The translations under genes and the position numbers were made by a program. The notes under the pieces were generated by a model. The model did not search any database, was not told the DNA's origin, and was given only the letters and a program-made list of their open reading frames with translations. Shown here piece by piece: positions 28,971-38,944 of a stretch of DNA of 64,000 nucleotides. Every line of letters starts with the position of its first letter. Within the stretch, counting starts at the first letter, position 1. Source of the DNA: Lysobacter arseniciresistens ZS79 (lineage in GTDB: Bacteria > Pseudomonadota > Gammaproteobacteria > Xanthomonadales > Xanthomonadaceae); assembly GCF_000768335.1 (NCBI RefSeq), contig NZ_AVPT01000001.1:62001-126000 (forward strand), read 5' to 3'.

Positions 28971-29855
28971 ATGATCGGCGTCAGCCCCCGCCAGCTCGAG
29001 ATATTCGTCGCCGTTGCCGTCGCCGGCAGCGTGCGCGGCGCGGCCGGCCAGCTTCACCTGAGCCAGCCGGCAGTGAGCATGGGCCTGTCGGAACTGGAGC
29101 GCCTGCTGGGGCGTCGGGTGTTCGACCGCGTGCAGCGACGGCTGCACCTCAACGCCCACGGCAAGCGACTGCTGCCACAGGCGCAGGAGATCCTCGAGCG
29201 GCTGCGCGAGTTCGGCGCGGCCGAGTCGCCCGGGCAACTCTCTGGGGACCTCCGCCTCGGCGCCAGCAACACCATCGGCAATTACCTCGTGGGCGACCTG
29301 CTGGGTGACTTCGTGGCCACGCATCCGCGGGTGTCGCTGCGCCTGCACGTGGACAACAGCGCCGCCATCCTCGCCGGCATGCTGGACTACAGCCTCGACC
29401 TGGGCTGCATCGAGGGGCCGGCCGCGCATCCCGAGCTCGAACTGCTGCCTTGGCGCAAGGACGCACTCTGCGTCTGCGCCCCGCCCGGCCATCGCCTGGC
29501 CACGCGCAAGCGCCTGCGCCCGGAGGACTTCGCCGGTGCGCGATGGATCCTGCGCGAGGCGGGTTCTGCCACCCGCGGACAGGCCGAGCGCATGCTCGCC
29601 TCGCTTCCGGCGGGTGAAACGGTGCTGGAACTCGGCCAGAGCGAGGCGATCAAGCAGGCCGTCATCGCCGGGCTCGGGCTGGCATTGCTGCCGCAGGTGG
29701 CGGTCGAACCGGCGCGCGAGGCGGGGCGGATCGCGGTGCTGCACACGCCGTTCCTGTCGCTGCAGCGCGAACTGAGCCTGGTACTGCACCGCCGGCGCCA
29801 TCGCGGACGGCTGTTGCAGGCGTTCCTGCAAAGCGTACGGCGCGAACGCGCCTGA
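28971..29855 (+). CDS. yeiE: LysR-family regulator, YeiE-like
   Basis: 294 residues. The N-terminal helix-turn-helix (about 5-65) includes GSVRGAAGQLHLSQPAVSMG; a type 2 periplasmic-binding effector domain follows (about 90-290). Sequence style (LSQPAVSMGLSELERLLGRR) and the divergent yeiH neighbour point to the CysB/Cbl/YeiE branch. It most likely controls yeiH. The inducer is not evident; E. coli YeiE has been linked to iron homeostasis and sulfite. Confidence 0.85.
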   Translation: MIGVSPRQLEIFVAVAVAGSVRGAAGQLHLSQPAVSMGLSELERLLGRRVFDRVQRRLHLNAHGKRLLPQAQEILERLREFGAAESPGQLSGDLRLGASNTIGNYLVGDLLGDFVATHPRVSLRLHVDNSAAILAGMLDYSLDLGCIEGPAAHPELELLPWRKDALCVCAPPGHRLATRKRLRPEDFAGARWILREAGSATRGQAERMLASLPAGETVLELGQSEAIKQAVIAGLGLALLPQVAVEPAREAGRIAVLHTPFLSLQRELSLVLHRRRHRGRLLQAFLQSVRRERA

Positions 29856-29860
29856 GTGCG

Positions 29861-29947
29861 TGGTGCCCGGAGTCGGGATCGAACCGACATGACCTTGCGG
29901 CCGAGGGATTTTAAGTCCCTTGCGTCTACCAGTTTCGCCATCCGGGC
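29861..29947 (-). tRNA. leuZ: tRNA-Leu (anticodon TAA)
   Basis: Class II tRNA of 87 bases with acceptor GCCCGGA/TCCGGGC, long variable arm, anticodon loop CTTAAAA giving TAA and encoded CCA. Last of a Gly-Cys-Leu tRNA run behind pgsA, matching the E. coli glyW-cysT-leuZ order. Confidence 0.96.
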
Positions 29948-29962
29948 CGATGGGTCGCGACA

Positions 29963-29992
29963 AAAGAAAAACCGCGCCGGGGCGCGGTTTGA
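29963..29992 (-). terminator. Hairpin between tRNA-Cys and tRNA-Leu
   Basis: AACCGCGCC/GGCGCGGTT-type dyad with flanking A/T runs, between two co-oriented tRNA genes. It could be a terminator or a processing hairpin of a joint transcript. Confidence 0.5.
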
Positions 29993-29995
29993 AGA

Positions 29996-30069
29996 TGGAG
30001 GCCGAGGTCGGAATTGAACCGGCGTACGCGGATTTGCAGTCCGCTGCATAACCACTCTGCCACCCGGCC
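29996..30069 (-). tRNA. cysT: tRNA-Cys (anticodon GCA)
   Basis: 74 bases with acceptor GGCCGGG/CTCGGCC, anticodon loop CTGCAAA giving GCA, T-loop GGTTCAATTCC and encoded CCA. Confidence 0.96.
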
Positions 30070-30135
30070 GGATGACGCGCACCGCAAGCATACCGCTTGT
30101 GGTGCCGGCTGCACGAAGCAGCCTCTGGAAAAAAC

Positions 30136-30187
30136 AAAACCCCGCGAACGGGGTTTGTTTCGAAAACCCCTCCGGCGGACCGGAGGG
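30136..30187 (-). other. Twin hairpins between tRNA-Gly and tRNA-Cys
   Basis: Two stem-loops in tandem: AAACCCCG/CGGGGTTT (about 30137-30157) and CCCTCCGG/CCGGAGGG (30168-30187). They may guide tRNA processing or attenuate the tRNA transcript; no function shown. Confidence 0.5.
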
Positions 30188-30194
30188 CGAAATC

Positions 30195-30270
<76 letters not shown>

Positions 30271-30310
30271 TGAGGAGCCGCCATTTTAGGCATGGACGCA
30301 GAAGTGTCAA

Positions 30311-30877
30311 CTAGTTTTTCGCATCTTCCTTCAGCGACGGCCACGCCGCGTGCAGGTAGGCGAATCCGGACCACAGCGTCAGCAGCGCGGCGGCGGCCAG
30401 CAGCCACTCGCCGATGACGAAGACCGGCAGGCCGAGGAAGTCCTGCTGGTACAGCAGGCACACCAGCGCGACCATCTGGACGATGGTCTTGATCTTGCCG
30501 ATCGAGGCCACTTTCACCTTCGCGCGCTGGCCCAGCTCGGCCATCCACTCGCGCAAAGCAGACACCGCGATCTCGCGGCCGATGATCACCGCCGCCCACA
30601 GCGTCATCCAGACAGTCGGGTGCGCCTGGACGGTCAGCATCAGCGCGGTGGCCACCATCAGTTTGTCGGCGACCGGGTCGAGGAACTCGCCGAATGCCGA
30701 GTACTGGTTGTAGCGCCGCGCGATCCAGCCATCCAGCCAGTCGGTGATCGAGGCCAGGGCGAAGATCGCCGCGGCGGCGATGTGCGCCCCGCGGAACTCC
30801 AGGTAAAACACCAGCACCAGCACCGGGATCAGCACGATCCGCAGCAGCGTGAGCATGGTCGGTACCGTCAACTTCAT
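30311..30877 (-). CDS. pgsA: CDP-diacylglycerol-glycerol-3-phosphate 3-phosphatidyltransferase
   Basis: Makes phosphatidylglycerol phosphate, the committed step to PG and cardiolipin, in the inner membrane. It is 188 residues with several helices. The CDP-alcohol phosphotransferase motif is complete: Asp46, Asp49-Gly50, Gly63, Asp67 and Asp71 in DWLDGWIARR and GEFLDPVADK. Its ATG overlaps the uvrC stop (ATGA), so the two are coupled, and three tRNA genes follow on the same strand. Confidence 0.96.
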   Translation of the reverse strand: MKLTVPTMLTLLRIVLIPVLVLVFYLEFRGAHIAAAAIFALASITDWLDGWIARRYNQYSAFGEFLDPVADKLMVATALMLTVQAHPTVWMTLWAAVIIGREIAVSALREWMAELGQRAKVKVASIGKIKTIVQMVALVCLLYQQDFLGLPVFVIGEWLLAAAALLTLWSGFAYLHAAWPSLKEDAKN

Positions 30878-32799
30878 TCATCGCTCCGTGTCGCACTGGC
30901 CCGGGGGGCGCCATCGGCGTTCTCCAGCCCGTGCAGGGTCGCATAGATGCGCTCGGCAAGGGCGGCGTTGACCCCGTCCACGCGTGATATTTCCTCGATG
31001 CCGGCGGCTTTCAGGCCGCCCAGTCCACCGAAATGCTTGAGCAGGTTGGCCCGCCGCCGCGGACCGATGCCGGGGATGTCCTCCAGCCGGCTGGTGCTGC
31101 GCGCCTTCTGGCGGCGCCCGCGATGGCCGGTGATGGCGAAGCGGTGGGCCTCGTCACGGACCTGCTGGACCAGTTGCAGTGCCGGCGACCCGGCGCCCGG
31201 CCGCACGCAGCGGCGGTCAGGCAGCAGCAGTTCCTCGTCGCCGGGCCGGCGGGCCGGCCCCTTCGCCACGCCGACCAGCGCGACGCCTTCTACGCCCAGC
31301 TCGTCCAGCACCGCCCTCGCCTGCGCGACCTGGCCGGCGCCGCCGTCGATCAGCAGGATGTCGGGCAGCACCGCGGCGGCTTTCTCGGAGCGCTTGCGAC
31401 TGGTGGCGGCAGCAGGGTCGTCGGCGTCCACCGCATCGGAGGCCACCGCCCGCTTGAACCGCCGGCTGATCGCCTGGTGCATCGCGGCGTAGTCGTCGCC
31501 CGGCTCGATGCCGGCGATGTTGTAGCGCCGGTACTGGCCGCGCACCGGCCCCTCGGCGTCGAACACCACGCACGACGCGACGGTCGCCTCGCCCATGGTG
31601 TGGCTGATGTCGAAGCACTCGATGCGCTGCGGCAGCGCGGCCATGCCGAGCAGGTCGCGCAGGTCTTCGGCGCGGGCGAGCTGGGCGGCGTGGCTGGTGC
31701 GCTCGCTGGCCAGGGTGATCTGCGCGTTGCGGCGGGCCATGTCGAGGTAGCCGGCGCGGTCTCCACGCACACGGTGGCGGATCTCGACCCGTCGCTCGCC
31801 CGAGGCCGACAGCGCCTGCTGGATCAGTTCGCGGTCCGGGATGTCACGGTCGACAACGATTTCGCGCGGCGGCAGCTGCTCGCCGTAGTACTGCGACACG
31901 AACGCGGCCAGCACCTCGTCCGGGTTCTCGCTGCCGTTGGTCTTCGGGAAGAAGGACCGGGTGCCGAGGTTGCGGCCGTCGCGGAACGCAAGCAGCACCA
32001 CGCACGCGGCGGCGCCCTGCATCGCGACGGCGAGCACGTCGAGGTCGGCAGCGCGGCCGTCGACGTACTGGCGGGCCTGCAGGGTGCGGATCGACGCGAT
32101 CAGGTCGCGCAGGCGGGCCGCTTCTTCGAAATCCAGGCGTTCGCTGGCCCGCTCCATCTTCGCGCCGAGCTCGTCGGTGAGCTGGTCGCTGCGCCCTTCC
32201 AGCAGCAGCGTCGCCTGGCGCACGTCCTCGGCGTAGTCGCGGGCGGAAATCAGGCCGACGCAGGACCCGCTGCAGCGACCGATCTGGTACTGCAGGCACG
32301 GCCGGCTGCGGTTGCGGAACACGCTGTCCTCGCAGCTGCGCAGCTTGAACAGCTTGTGCATCAGGTTGAGCGTGTCGCGCACGGCGCCGACACTGGCGTA
32401 GGGGCCGAAGTAGCGCCCCGGCACCGATCGCGGCCCGCGATGCATGGTGATCCGCGGCCACTGCTCCTGGGTCAGCAGCACGTAGGGATAGCTCTTGTCG
32501 TCGCGCAGCAGCACGTTGTAACGGGGCTTTAGCGACTTGATCAGCTCGTTCTCGAGGATCAGCGCCTCCGCTTCGGTACGGGTGACAGTGACCTCCATCC
32601 GCGCCGTCTGCGCCAGCATCGCCATGATCCGCGCCGATTTCGGGGTCGCGTTGAAGTAGCTCGATACCCGGTTTTTCAGTGCGCTGGCCTTGCCGACGTA
32701 CAGCACGTTGTCGTCGGCGCCGATCATCCGGTAGACACCCGGCGCGGTGCTGAGGGCGCGGGCGAAGGCCTTGCCGTCGAACGGCGGCGCGGCGCTCAC
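30874..32799 (-). CDS. uvrC: UvrABC excinuclease subunit C
   Basis: Makes the two incisions around DNA lesions in nucleotide excision repair. It is 641 residues: N-terminal GIY-YIG domain (GVYRMIGADDNVLYVGKASA), Cys-rich stretch (CLQYQIGRCSGSC), UVR motif (about 205-240), RNase H-like endonuclease domain (ECFDISHTMGEATVASCVVF; ILLIDGGAGQ) and C-terminal helix-hairpin-helix pair (LEDIPGIGPRRRANLLKHFG). The start is GTG 32799, chosen because GGAGG stands 6 bp upstream; the frame is open for 59 codons before it without similarity. It overlaps pgsA by four bases. Confidence 0.95.
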   Translation of the reverse strand: MSAAPPFDGKAFARALSTAPGVYRMIGADDNVLYVGKASALKNRVSSYFNATPKSARIMAMLAQTARMEVTVTRTEAEALILENELIKSLKPRYNVLLRDDKSYPYVLLTQEQWPRITMHRGPRSVPGRYFGPYASVGAVRDTLNLMHKLFKLRSCEDSVFRNRSRPCLQYQIGRCSGSCVGLISARDYAEDVRQATLLLEGRSDQLTDELGAKMERASERLDFEEAARLRDLIASIRTLQARQYVDGRAADLDVLAVAMQGAAACVVLLAFRDGRNLGTRSFFPKTNGSENPDEVLAAFVSQYYGEQLPPREIVVDRDIPDRELIQQALSASGERRVEIRHRVRGDRAGYLDMARRNAQITLASERTSHAAQLARAEDLRDLLGMAALPQRIECFDISHTMGEATVASCVVFDAEGPVRGQYRRYNIAGIEPGDDYAAMHQAISRRFKRAVASDAVDADDPAAATSRKRSEKAAAVLPDILLIDGGAGQVAQARAVLDELGVEGVALVGVAKGPARRPGDEELLLPDRRCVRPGAGSPALQLVQQVRDEAHRFAITGHRGRRQKARSTSRLEDIPGIGPRRRANLLKHFGGLGGLKAAGIEEISRVDGVNAALAERIYATLHGLENADGAPRASATRSDE

Positions 32800-32986
32800 G
32801 GATGGCCTCCGCGGCAGCCGCCGGGACACGGAGGCGGCACGGACGTGTTGGCGTGGCGGGCGGGCATCGGCTCCATGGATGGGGGTGATTATCGCCCGTG
32901 CAATCGGCCGGCGGGCCTCGGTGCGGTGCGCGTTCACACGGCAGGCCGGGCTGGCGCGGGTGCGCGGCCGCTGCAATCATCGGAGC

Positions 32987-34276
32987 ATGCCGTCGCCCGC
33001 CACCTCGCCCCGCGCCGCCGCGCTCGCCCGCTGCAAGCGGATTGCGGTGGCGATGCTGGTGCTGGCGGCGCTGGTGTTCGTGGTCGGCAGCTGGATGGAG
33101 GTGCGGCACCCGCACTGGGCGTTCGGCCTGGTGGTGGCGATGGCCGAAGCGGCGATGATCGGCGGGCTGGCGGACTGGTTCGCGGTGGTCGCGCTGTTCC
33201 GCCATCCGCTCGGACAGCGCTGGATCCCGCACACGGCGATCATCCCGAACCGCAAGGACGCGCTCGGCCGGGCGCTGGCGGACTTCATCTGCGACCACTT
33301 CCTGGAGCCGCGCGAGGTGCTGCGCAAGCTGGACGAATTCGACCCGGCCACGCGCCTGGCCGCGGCGCTGTATCGGCCGGAGAACGCCACGCGGGTCGGC
33401 CGGCTGGTGGTCGACCTGTCGCCGCACCTGCTGGCCATGCTCGACAGCGAGCGCCTGCACGGCTTTCTGGAACGGCTCACCCGCGAGCAGCTGCGCCGCA
33501 TGGACGTCGCCGCGCTGGCCGGCCAGGTGCTGGAGGTGATGACCCACCAGCGCCGCCACCAGGCGTTGCTGGACAGCGTGCTGCGGGACGTCGCGGGCGT
33601 GCTGGCCGACCCGTCCACGCAGGAAACCGTGGCGGCGCGCATCGCGCCGCAACTGTGGTCGGTGCTGCGCCTGACCGGGCTGGACGAACCGGTGGCGCGG
33701 CGGCTGGCCGAACGCGTGGTGGCGGGCGTCGGCGACCTCGTCAACGAGATGGCGACCGATCCGGAGCACGACCTGCGCCTGCGCTTCGACGACTACGCGG
33801 ACGACTTCATCGAGCGCCTGCGCACCGACCCGGCGCTGCAACACAAGGTCGCGGTCATGCGCGACCGCCTGCTCGACGATCCGGCCCTGCCCCGCTACAT
33901 CCGCGGCCTGTGGGACGACGTGCTGGCGTGGCTGCAGCAGGACCTGCGCCGGGACGACTCGCAAGTCGCCGCGCGCGCCGGCGGCGTCGCGCTGCTGCTG
34001 GGCGATCGGCTCACCGCCGACGCGGCCATGCGCGACTGGATCAACCGCTGGCTGCGCGACACGATCGAACCGATGGTGGACCGCTACCGTGGCAGCATCC
34101 GCGGTTTCATCGTCGAGCGCGTCGGCCGCTGGGACACCCGCGAACTGGTCGACGAGCTGGAACTCAGCGTCGGCAGCGACCTGCAGTACATCCGCTACAA
34201 CGGCACCGCGATCGGCGCGCTGATCGGCGGCGTGCTGTTCGCAGTCGTGCAGCTGATCGGCCGGCTTGGCGCCTGA
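32987..34276 (+). CDS. DUF445 family membrane protein (YjiN-like)
   Basis: 429 residues. The N-terminal pair of transmembrane helices (about 18-37 and 43-60) contains GGLADWFAVVALFRHPLG, the family signature. A long alpha-helical, charged region follows (about 70-400), and a last hydrophobic helix, GTAIGALIGGVLFAVVQLIG, closes the protein. DUF445 proteins have no proven function. ATG 32987 follows CGGAG. It is divergent from uvrC and converges on kdsB with the two stop codons directly adjacent. Confidence 0.88.
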   Translation: MPSPATSPRAAALARCKRIAVAMLVLAALVFVVGSWMEVRHPHWAFGLVVAMAEAAMIGGLADWFAVVALFRHPLGQRWIPHTAIIPNRKDALGRALADFICDHFLEPREVLRKLDEFDPATRLAAALYRPENATRVGRLVVDLSPHLLAMLDSERLHGFLERLTREQLRRMDVAALAGQVLEVMTHQRRHQALLDSVLRDVAGVLADPSTQETVAARIAPQLWSVLRLTGLDEPVARRLAERVVAGVGDLVNEMATDPEHDLRLRFDDYADDFIERLRTDPALQHKVAVMRDRLLDDPALPRYIRGLWDDVLAWLQQDLRRDDSQVAARAGGVALLLGDRLTADAAMRDWINRWLRDTIEPMVDRYRGSIRGFIVERVGRWDTRELVDELELSVGSDLQYIRYNGTAIGALIGGVLFAVVQLIGRLGA

Positions 34277-35056
34277 TCAGCCGCGCGTGCGGTCCGTGGC
34301 AATGCGTTCTTCGGCCCGGGCGAGGTCGTCGGGCGTGTCGACGCCGGGCGGGAACGGCGACGGCGTGAGCGCCACCGCGATCCGGTGACCTGCCTCCAGC
34401 ACGCGCAACTGCTCGAGCGATTCCACCCGCTCCAGCCGCCCCGGCGGCATCGCGGCGAACCGCTGCAGGAAGCCTGCGCGGTAGCCGTAGATGCCGATGT
34501 GGCGCAGCCAGGTGTGGCCTTCCGGCAGCCGGCTGCGGTCGGTCGCGAACGCGTCGCGCGGCCACGGTACCGGCGCGCGGCTGAAGTACAGTGCGTCGCC
34601 GTTGTCGGCCCGCACCACCTTCACGGCATTGGGGTCGAGCAGCGTATCGACGTCTTCGACCGGCGCCGCCAGGGTGGACATCTCCGCGCCGCTGTCGCGC
34701 AGCAACGCGGCAACGGTGCGGATGCCGTCGGCCGGCGCGAACGGTTCGTCGCCCTGCAGATTGACCACCACCGTGTCGTCGGCCCAGCCGGCGATGCGGG
34801 CGCACTCGGCGAGCCGGTCGGTGCCGGACGCATGCGCCGGCGAAGTCATCGCGACCTGCACACCGCTGCCCTGCAGCGCGTCGGCGATGCGGGCGTCGTC
34901 CGCCGCGACCCAGACCTCGCGCGCGCCGGCGGCGAGTGCGCGGCGGGCGACGTGCAGCACCAGCGGCTCGCCGGCCAACGGCCGCAGCGGCTTGCCCGGC
35001 AGGCGCGTGGCGTCGTGGCGGGCGGGAATCGCGACTACGAAGTCATCCGGGCTCAT
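34277..35056 (-). CDS. kdsB: 3-deoxy-manno-octulosonate cytidylyltransferase
   Basis: Activates KDO with CTP to CMP-KDO for the LPS inner core, in the cytoplasm. It is 259 residues. [20 protein letters not shown] is the nucleotide-binding start and [10 protein letters not shown] the metal-binding motif. It is the last gene of the long minus-strand run and overlaps lpxK by 14 bp, so the two LPS genes are tightly coupled. Confidence 0.96.
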   Translation of the reverse strand: MSPDDFVVAIPARHDATRLPGKPLRPLAGEPLVLHVARRALAAGAREVWVAADDARIADALQGSGVQVAMTSPAHASGTDRLAECARIAGWADDTVVVNLQGDEPFAPADGIRTVAALLRDSGAEMSTLAAPVEDVDTLLDPNAVKVVRADNGDALYFSRAPVPWPRDAFATDRSRLPEGHTWLRHIGIYGYRAGFLQRFAAMPPGRLERVESLEQLRVLEAGHRIAVALTPSPFPPGVDTPDDLARAEERIATDRTRG

Positions 35057-36074
35057 GGCCGCGATTGTGGTCGAGCGCCTGCAACCGGTCCAGCAGCGAC
35101 ACCCAGAACCCCTGCGGCAGCGCGGCCTGCACCGGCACGCTGTGGAACGCGTCGGTGGCGAACGCGGCGCACTTGACCGCGTCCTTCTCGGTCATCAGCA
35201 CCGGCAACGGGCTGCCGAACTCGAAATCCGACTCGCGGTAGCGGTGGTGGTCGGCGAACGCGTGCGGCACCACGGCGATGCCGAGCCCGCGCAGCATCGA
35301 GAAGAATCGCTCGGGGTTGCCGATGCCGGCGACCGCATGCACGCGATGGCCGGCGAAGGTCTCAAGCGCCCGCGGGCGGCCGCCGCGCACCGGCACCGCG
35401 CGGTCGGCCAGCAGGCGCATCGGCCATTCGCCGAAGCCGGGCTCGCCGCCGTTGATGACGCGGAAGTCGCACACTTCGCCGCGCGCGGGTAGTTCGCGCA
35501 GCGGGCCAGCCGGAAGCAGCCGCCCGTTGCCGTAGCGACGGCGGCCATCGACCACCTCGATCTCGATGTCGCGCTCCAGCCGGTAGTGCTGCAGGCCATC
35601 ATCGCAGATGACGATGTCGCAGCCGGCCTCGGCCAACGCCTTCGCGGCGGCGGCGCGGTCGCGGTCGGCGCGCAGCATGGCGCCGGTCCGGCGGGCGATC
35701 AGCACCGGCTCGTCGCCACCGATGGCGGGCGCGGTGTCGGCCTCGACCCACACCGCGTTGGCGACGTCGGCGCGGCCGTAGCCGCGGCTGGCGACGCCCG
35801 GGTTCCAGCCCTCGCTGCGCAGCCGCTCGACCAGCGCGATCGTCAGCGGGGTCTTGCCCGCGCCGCCGGCGGTGATGTTGCCGACCACGATCACCGGCAC
35901 GCCGGGATGGCTGCTGCGGAGCCAGCCCTTGCGGTACAGCCAGCGGCGCACACCCGTCACCAGCGCGTACACCGACGCCAGCAGCCGCGCATGCAGCGGC
36001 ACCGGCGCCTCGCCGTACCAGTACGGCGGCTGGTGCTCGCGCCGGCTGGAAGGAGCCGTCGGACCGGGGTTCAT
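35043..36074 (-). CDS. lpxK: Tetraacyldisaccharide 4'-kinase
   Basis: Phosphorylates the lipid A precursor at the 4' position at the inner membrane. It is 343 residues with an N-terminal membrane-associated helix, P-loop [20 protein letters not shown] (about 62-81) and the family motif [20 protein letters not shown]. It overlaps msbA by four bases (ATGA) and kdsB by 14, placing lipid A completion beside its flippase. Confidence 0.96.
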   Translation of the reverse strand: MNPGPTAPSSRREHQPPYWYGEAPVPLHARLLASVYALVTGVRRWLYRKGWLRSSHPGVPVIVVGNITAGGAGKTPLTIALVERLRSEGWNPGVASRGYGRADVANAVWVEADTAPAIGGDEPVLIARRTGAMLRADRDRAAAAKALAEAGCDIVICDDGLQHYRLERDIEIEVVDGRRRYGNGRLLPAGPLRELPARGEVCDFRVINGGEPGFGEWPMRLLADRAVPVRGGRPRALETFAGHRVHAVAGIGNPERFFSMLRGLGIAVVPHAFADHHRYRESDFEFGSPLPVLMTEKDAVKCAAFATDAFHSVPVQAALPQGFWVSLLDRLQALDHNRGHEPG

Positions 36075-37819
36075 TGGGCCTCGCGGAACTGCATGCGGTG
36101 CAGGTGGGCGTACAGCCCGCCGCGCGCCAGCAGCTCGGAATGGGTACCGCGCTCGACGATGCGTCCCTCGTCGAGCACCAGCACCTGGTCGGCGTGTTCG
36201 ATCGTCGACAGCCGGTGGGCGATCACCAGCGTCGTCCGGTCGGGCATCAACCGCTCCAGCGCGTCCTGCACCAGCCGTTCGGATTCGGTATCGAGCGCGG
36301 CGGTGGCCTCGTCGAGGATCAGCACCGGCGCGTCCTTCAGCATCGCACGGGCGATCGCGAGGCGCTGGCGCTGGCCGCCGGACAGCCGCCCGCCCTTGCT
36401 GCCGATGCCGGTATCGACGCCCTCGGGCAGGCGCTCGACGAACTCCATCGCGTTGGCGCCGCGGATCGCGCGCTCCAGGCCGTCGGGCGTCGCCTGTCCG
36501 AGTTCGCCATAGGCGACGTTGGCCGCGACCGTGCCGTCGAACAGCATCACCTGCTGCCCGACCAGCGCGATCTGCCGGCGCAGGTCGGCCAGCGGGTAGT
36601 CGCGCAGCGGGTGGCCGTCGAGCAGGATCTGCCCGGACTCGATTTCGTAGAAACGCGGGATCAGCTTGATGAGGGTCGACTTGCCACTGCCCGAACGGCC
36701 GACGATCGCGGTCACGGTGCCCGGCCGCGCTATGAAGCTGATGTCGCTCAGCGCCCGCTCGGCCTGCCCCGCGTAGCGGGCGCTGACGTCGCGGAACTCG
36801 ATCTCGCCACGCGCGCGCTCCAGCGGACGCTGGCCTTCATCGGCCTCGTCCTCGGCGTCGATCACGTCGAACAGGCGGTCGGCCGAGGCGACACCGCGCT
36901 GCAACATGCCCTGCACGTTGGTCAGCTGCTTGAGCGACGGGATGATCGCCATCATCGAGATCATCAGGGTGACGAAGCCGCCGGCGCTCAGGCGCCCCGC
37001 CATCGCCTCGCGGCCGGCGAAGAACAGCAGCAGCGCCAGCCCGATCGAGCCCATCAACTGCACCATCGCCGAGGAGATGCTGCGGGTCGACTCTACCTTC
37101 AGGCTCAGCTTGAGGTGGTGGTCGGCCTGGTCCGCGTAGCGCTGCAGTTCGACCTGCTGCGCGCCGTAGACCTTGACCTCCTGCTGGTTGCCCAGCGCCT
37201 GGTCGGCCGACTGCATCAGGGCCGCGCCGCTTTCCTGGATCCTGTGGCTGATCCGCCTGTAGCGCTTGCCGACTTTGTCCATGATCCACGCCAGCGGCGG
37301 CGCCATGATCAGGATCGCGATCGTCACCTGCCAGCTCGTCCACAGCATCACGCCGAGCATCGCGATCACCTGCAGCGTCTGCTGCAGCATCACCTTCATC
37401 GCATCGATCGCCGCCTGTGCGACCTGGTCGCTGTCCGAACCCAGCCGCACCAGCATCGAAGGCACCGGCTCGGCGTCGAACCGCAGGCCCGGCAGCCGCA
37501 GGTACTTCCCAAGAACAAGCACGCGCAGGTCGCGGGCGATGCCGCGGCCGGACTTGGCCATGTGGATGTCGGTGACGTAGCCGGCGATGCCACGCAGCAC
37601 GAACAGCCCGACGATGGCCAGTGGCAACAGCAGGCTGAATTCACTGTCGCGGGCGATGAACGTCTCGTCCACCACCGGCTCCATCAGCTTGGTGAAGGCG
37701 GCGGCGGACGCGGCCTCGACCAGCATGCCGACGCCGGCGATTGCCAGCAGGGGGCGGTAGGGGCGCGCGAAGCCGAGCAGCCGCCGGTAGACCTGCCACG
37801 GCGTGGCGGGTTGGCTCAC
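36071..37819 (-). CDS. msbA: Lipid A ABC transporter, ATP-binding/permease MsbA
   Basis: Homodimeric ABC exporter that flips core-lipid A across the inner membrane. It is 582 residues, the normal size. Six transmembrane helices (about 1-310) precede the nucleotide-binding domain with Walker [15 protein letters not shown] (about 370-383), signature [14 protein letters not shown] and Walker [13 protein letters not shown], then the switch His in IAHRLSTI. The start is GTG 37819, overlapping the exbD stop (GTGA). Confidence 0.95.
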   Translation of the reverse strand: MSQPATPWQVYRRLLGFARPYRPLLAIAGVGMLVEAASAAAFTKLMEPVVDETFIARDSEFSLLLPLAIVGLFVLRGIAGYVTDIHMAKSGRGIARDLRVLVLGKYLRLPGLRFDAEPVPSMLVRLGSDSDQVAQAAIDAMKVMLQQTLQVIAMLGVMLWTSWQVTIAILIMAPPLAWIMDKVGKRYRRISHRIQESGAALMQSADQALGNQQEVKVYGAQQVELQRYADQADHHLKLSLKVESTRSISSAMVQLMGSIGLALLLFFAGREAMAGRLSAGGFVTLMISMMAIIPSLKQLTNVQGMLQRGVASADRLFDVIDAEDEADEGQRPLERARGEIEFRDVSARYAGQAERALSDISFIARPGTVTAIVGRSGSGKSTLIKLIPRFYEIESGQILLDGHPLRDYPLADLRRQIALVGQQVMLFDGTVAANVAYGELGQATPDGLERAIRGANAMEFVERLPEGVDTGIGSKGGRLSGGQRQRLAIARAMLKDAPVLILDEATAALDTESERLVQDALERLMPDRTTLVIAHRLSTIEHADQVLVLDEGRIVERGTHSELLARGGLYAHLHRMQFREAQ

Positions 37820-38253
37820 GGAACCGCCCCGCTGCCCTCGCCGGCCGGCGGCGCGGTGGCGCTCATGACCCGGTTGAAGCCGAGCTGGCCGAGCGCGTCG
37901 TAGACGGTCACCACCGCCTGGTACGGGGTGCGGGCGTCGGCGCGCAGCATCACCGGGCGATCGCGGTCGGTGCCGGCGACCTCGGCGATGGTCGCCTTGA
38001 GCGAGCCGATGTCGGTCCGCAGCACCTCGCGGTCATCCACGAAGTAACGACCCTCGGCGTTGACCAGCACGATCAGCGGCGCGGTCGCCTCGGTCTGCTC
38101 GCCACTGGCGCGCGGCAGTTCGAGCTTGATCACCGAGCGCGCGTCGAACGTGGTGGTGACCACGAAAAAGATGATCAGTACCAGGATGACGTCGATCATC
38201 GGCACCAGGTCGATCTGCGGCGAATCGTCGGCGCGGTGGTCGCGGATGCGCAT
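37816..38253 (-). CDS. exbD: ExbD/TolR-family biopolymer transporter
   Basis: 145 residues: one N-terminal transmembrane helix with the proton-path Asp21 in LVPMIDVILVLIIFFVV, then a periplasmic TolR-like domain. It works with ExbB as a proton-driven motor. The pair sits between comEC and msbA, an order also known from Pseudomonas; which energy transducer it serves is not known. It overlaps msbA by four bases. Confidence 0.92.
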   Translation of the reverse strand: MRIRDHRADDSPQIDLVPMIDVILVLIIFFVVTTTFDARSVIKLELPRASGEQTEATAPLIVLVNAEGRYFVDDREVLRTDIGSLKATIAEVAGTDRDRPVMLRADARTPYQAVVTVYDALGQLGFNRVMSATAPPAGEGSGAVP

Positions 38254-38256
38254 CGG

Positions 38257-38919
38257 TCAGCTCGCGCTCACCGGCGGGTTGATGCCGTGGCTGCCCGCGG
38301 CGACCTCGGCCGACGCGGCGGCCGGCTCGATGGTGTCGAGCAGGCGGATGGCCTCGTGTTCCATGTCGACGATGTACTCGGCGATGCGGCCGCGGAACCA
38401 GCGGTGCGCCATCAGCGCCGGGATCGCCACGATCATGCCGGTCGCGGTGCAGACCAGCGCCTTGCCGATGCCGCCGGCCAGTTCGTTGACGTCGCCGATG
38501 CCGCTCTCGCCGATCACCAGGAACATCTGGATCATGCCCACGACCGTGCCGAACAGGCCGAGCAGCGGACCGGCGGCGGCAATCGTGCCCAGGGTGTTGA
38601 GGTACCGCTCCATGCGGTGCACGAGGTGGCGGCCGACGTCCTCGATGCGCTCGCGGATCTGGTCTCGCGGGCGGTGGCGGACGTCGAGCGCGGCGGCCAG
38701 CAGGGCACCCAGCGGCGAGGTGGCGCGCAGGGAGTCGATGTGGGCGGGGTCGAGCTTGCCGCCCGCCGCCCAGGCCCGGACCTCCTGCCCGAGGCTCGGC
38801 GGCGCGACGGCGGCGCGGCGCAGGGTCCACGCGCGCTCCAGGATGATCGCCAGCGCGAGCACGGTCAGCACCAGCAGGGGAATCATCGGCCAACCGCCGG
38901 CCTTGACCAGTTCCAGCAC
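38257..38919 (-). CDS. exbB: ExbB/TolQ-family proton channel protein
   Basis: 220 residues with three transmembrane helices (about 10-30, 110-135, 150-175) and the MotA/TolQ/ExbB motif region LNTLGTIAAAGPLLGLFGTV followed by GGIGKALVCTATGMIVAIPA. Partner of exbD, which starts 3 bp later. GTG 38919 was chosen because GGAGGT stands 7 bp upstream and it opens directly into the first helix. Confidence 0.92.
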   Translation of the reverse strand: MLELVKAGGWPMIPLLVLTVLALAIILERAWTLRRAAVAPPSLGQEVRAWAAGGKLDPAHIDSLRATSPLGALLAAALDVRHRPRDQIRERIEDVGRHLVHRMERYLNTLGTIAAAGPLLGLFGTVVGMIQMFLVIGESGIGDVNELAGGIGKALVCTATGMIVAIPALMAHRWFRGRIAEYIVDMEHEAIRLLDTIEPAAASAEVAAGSHGINPPVSAS

Positions 38920-38944
38920 GCACAACCTCCGGCCCGCGGCCGAT

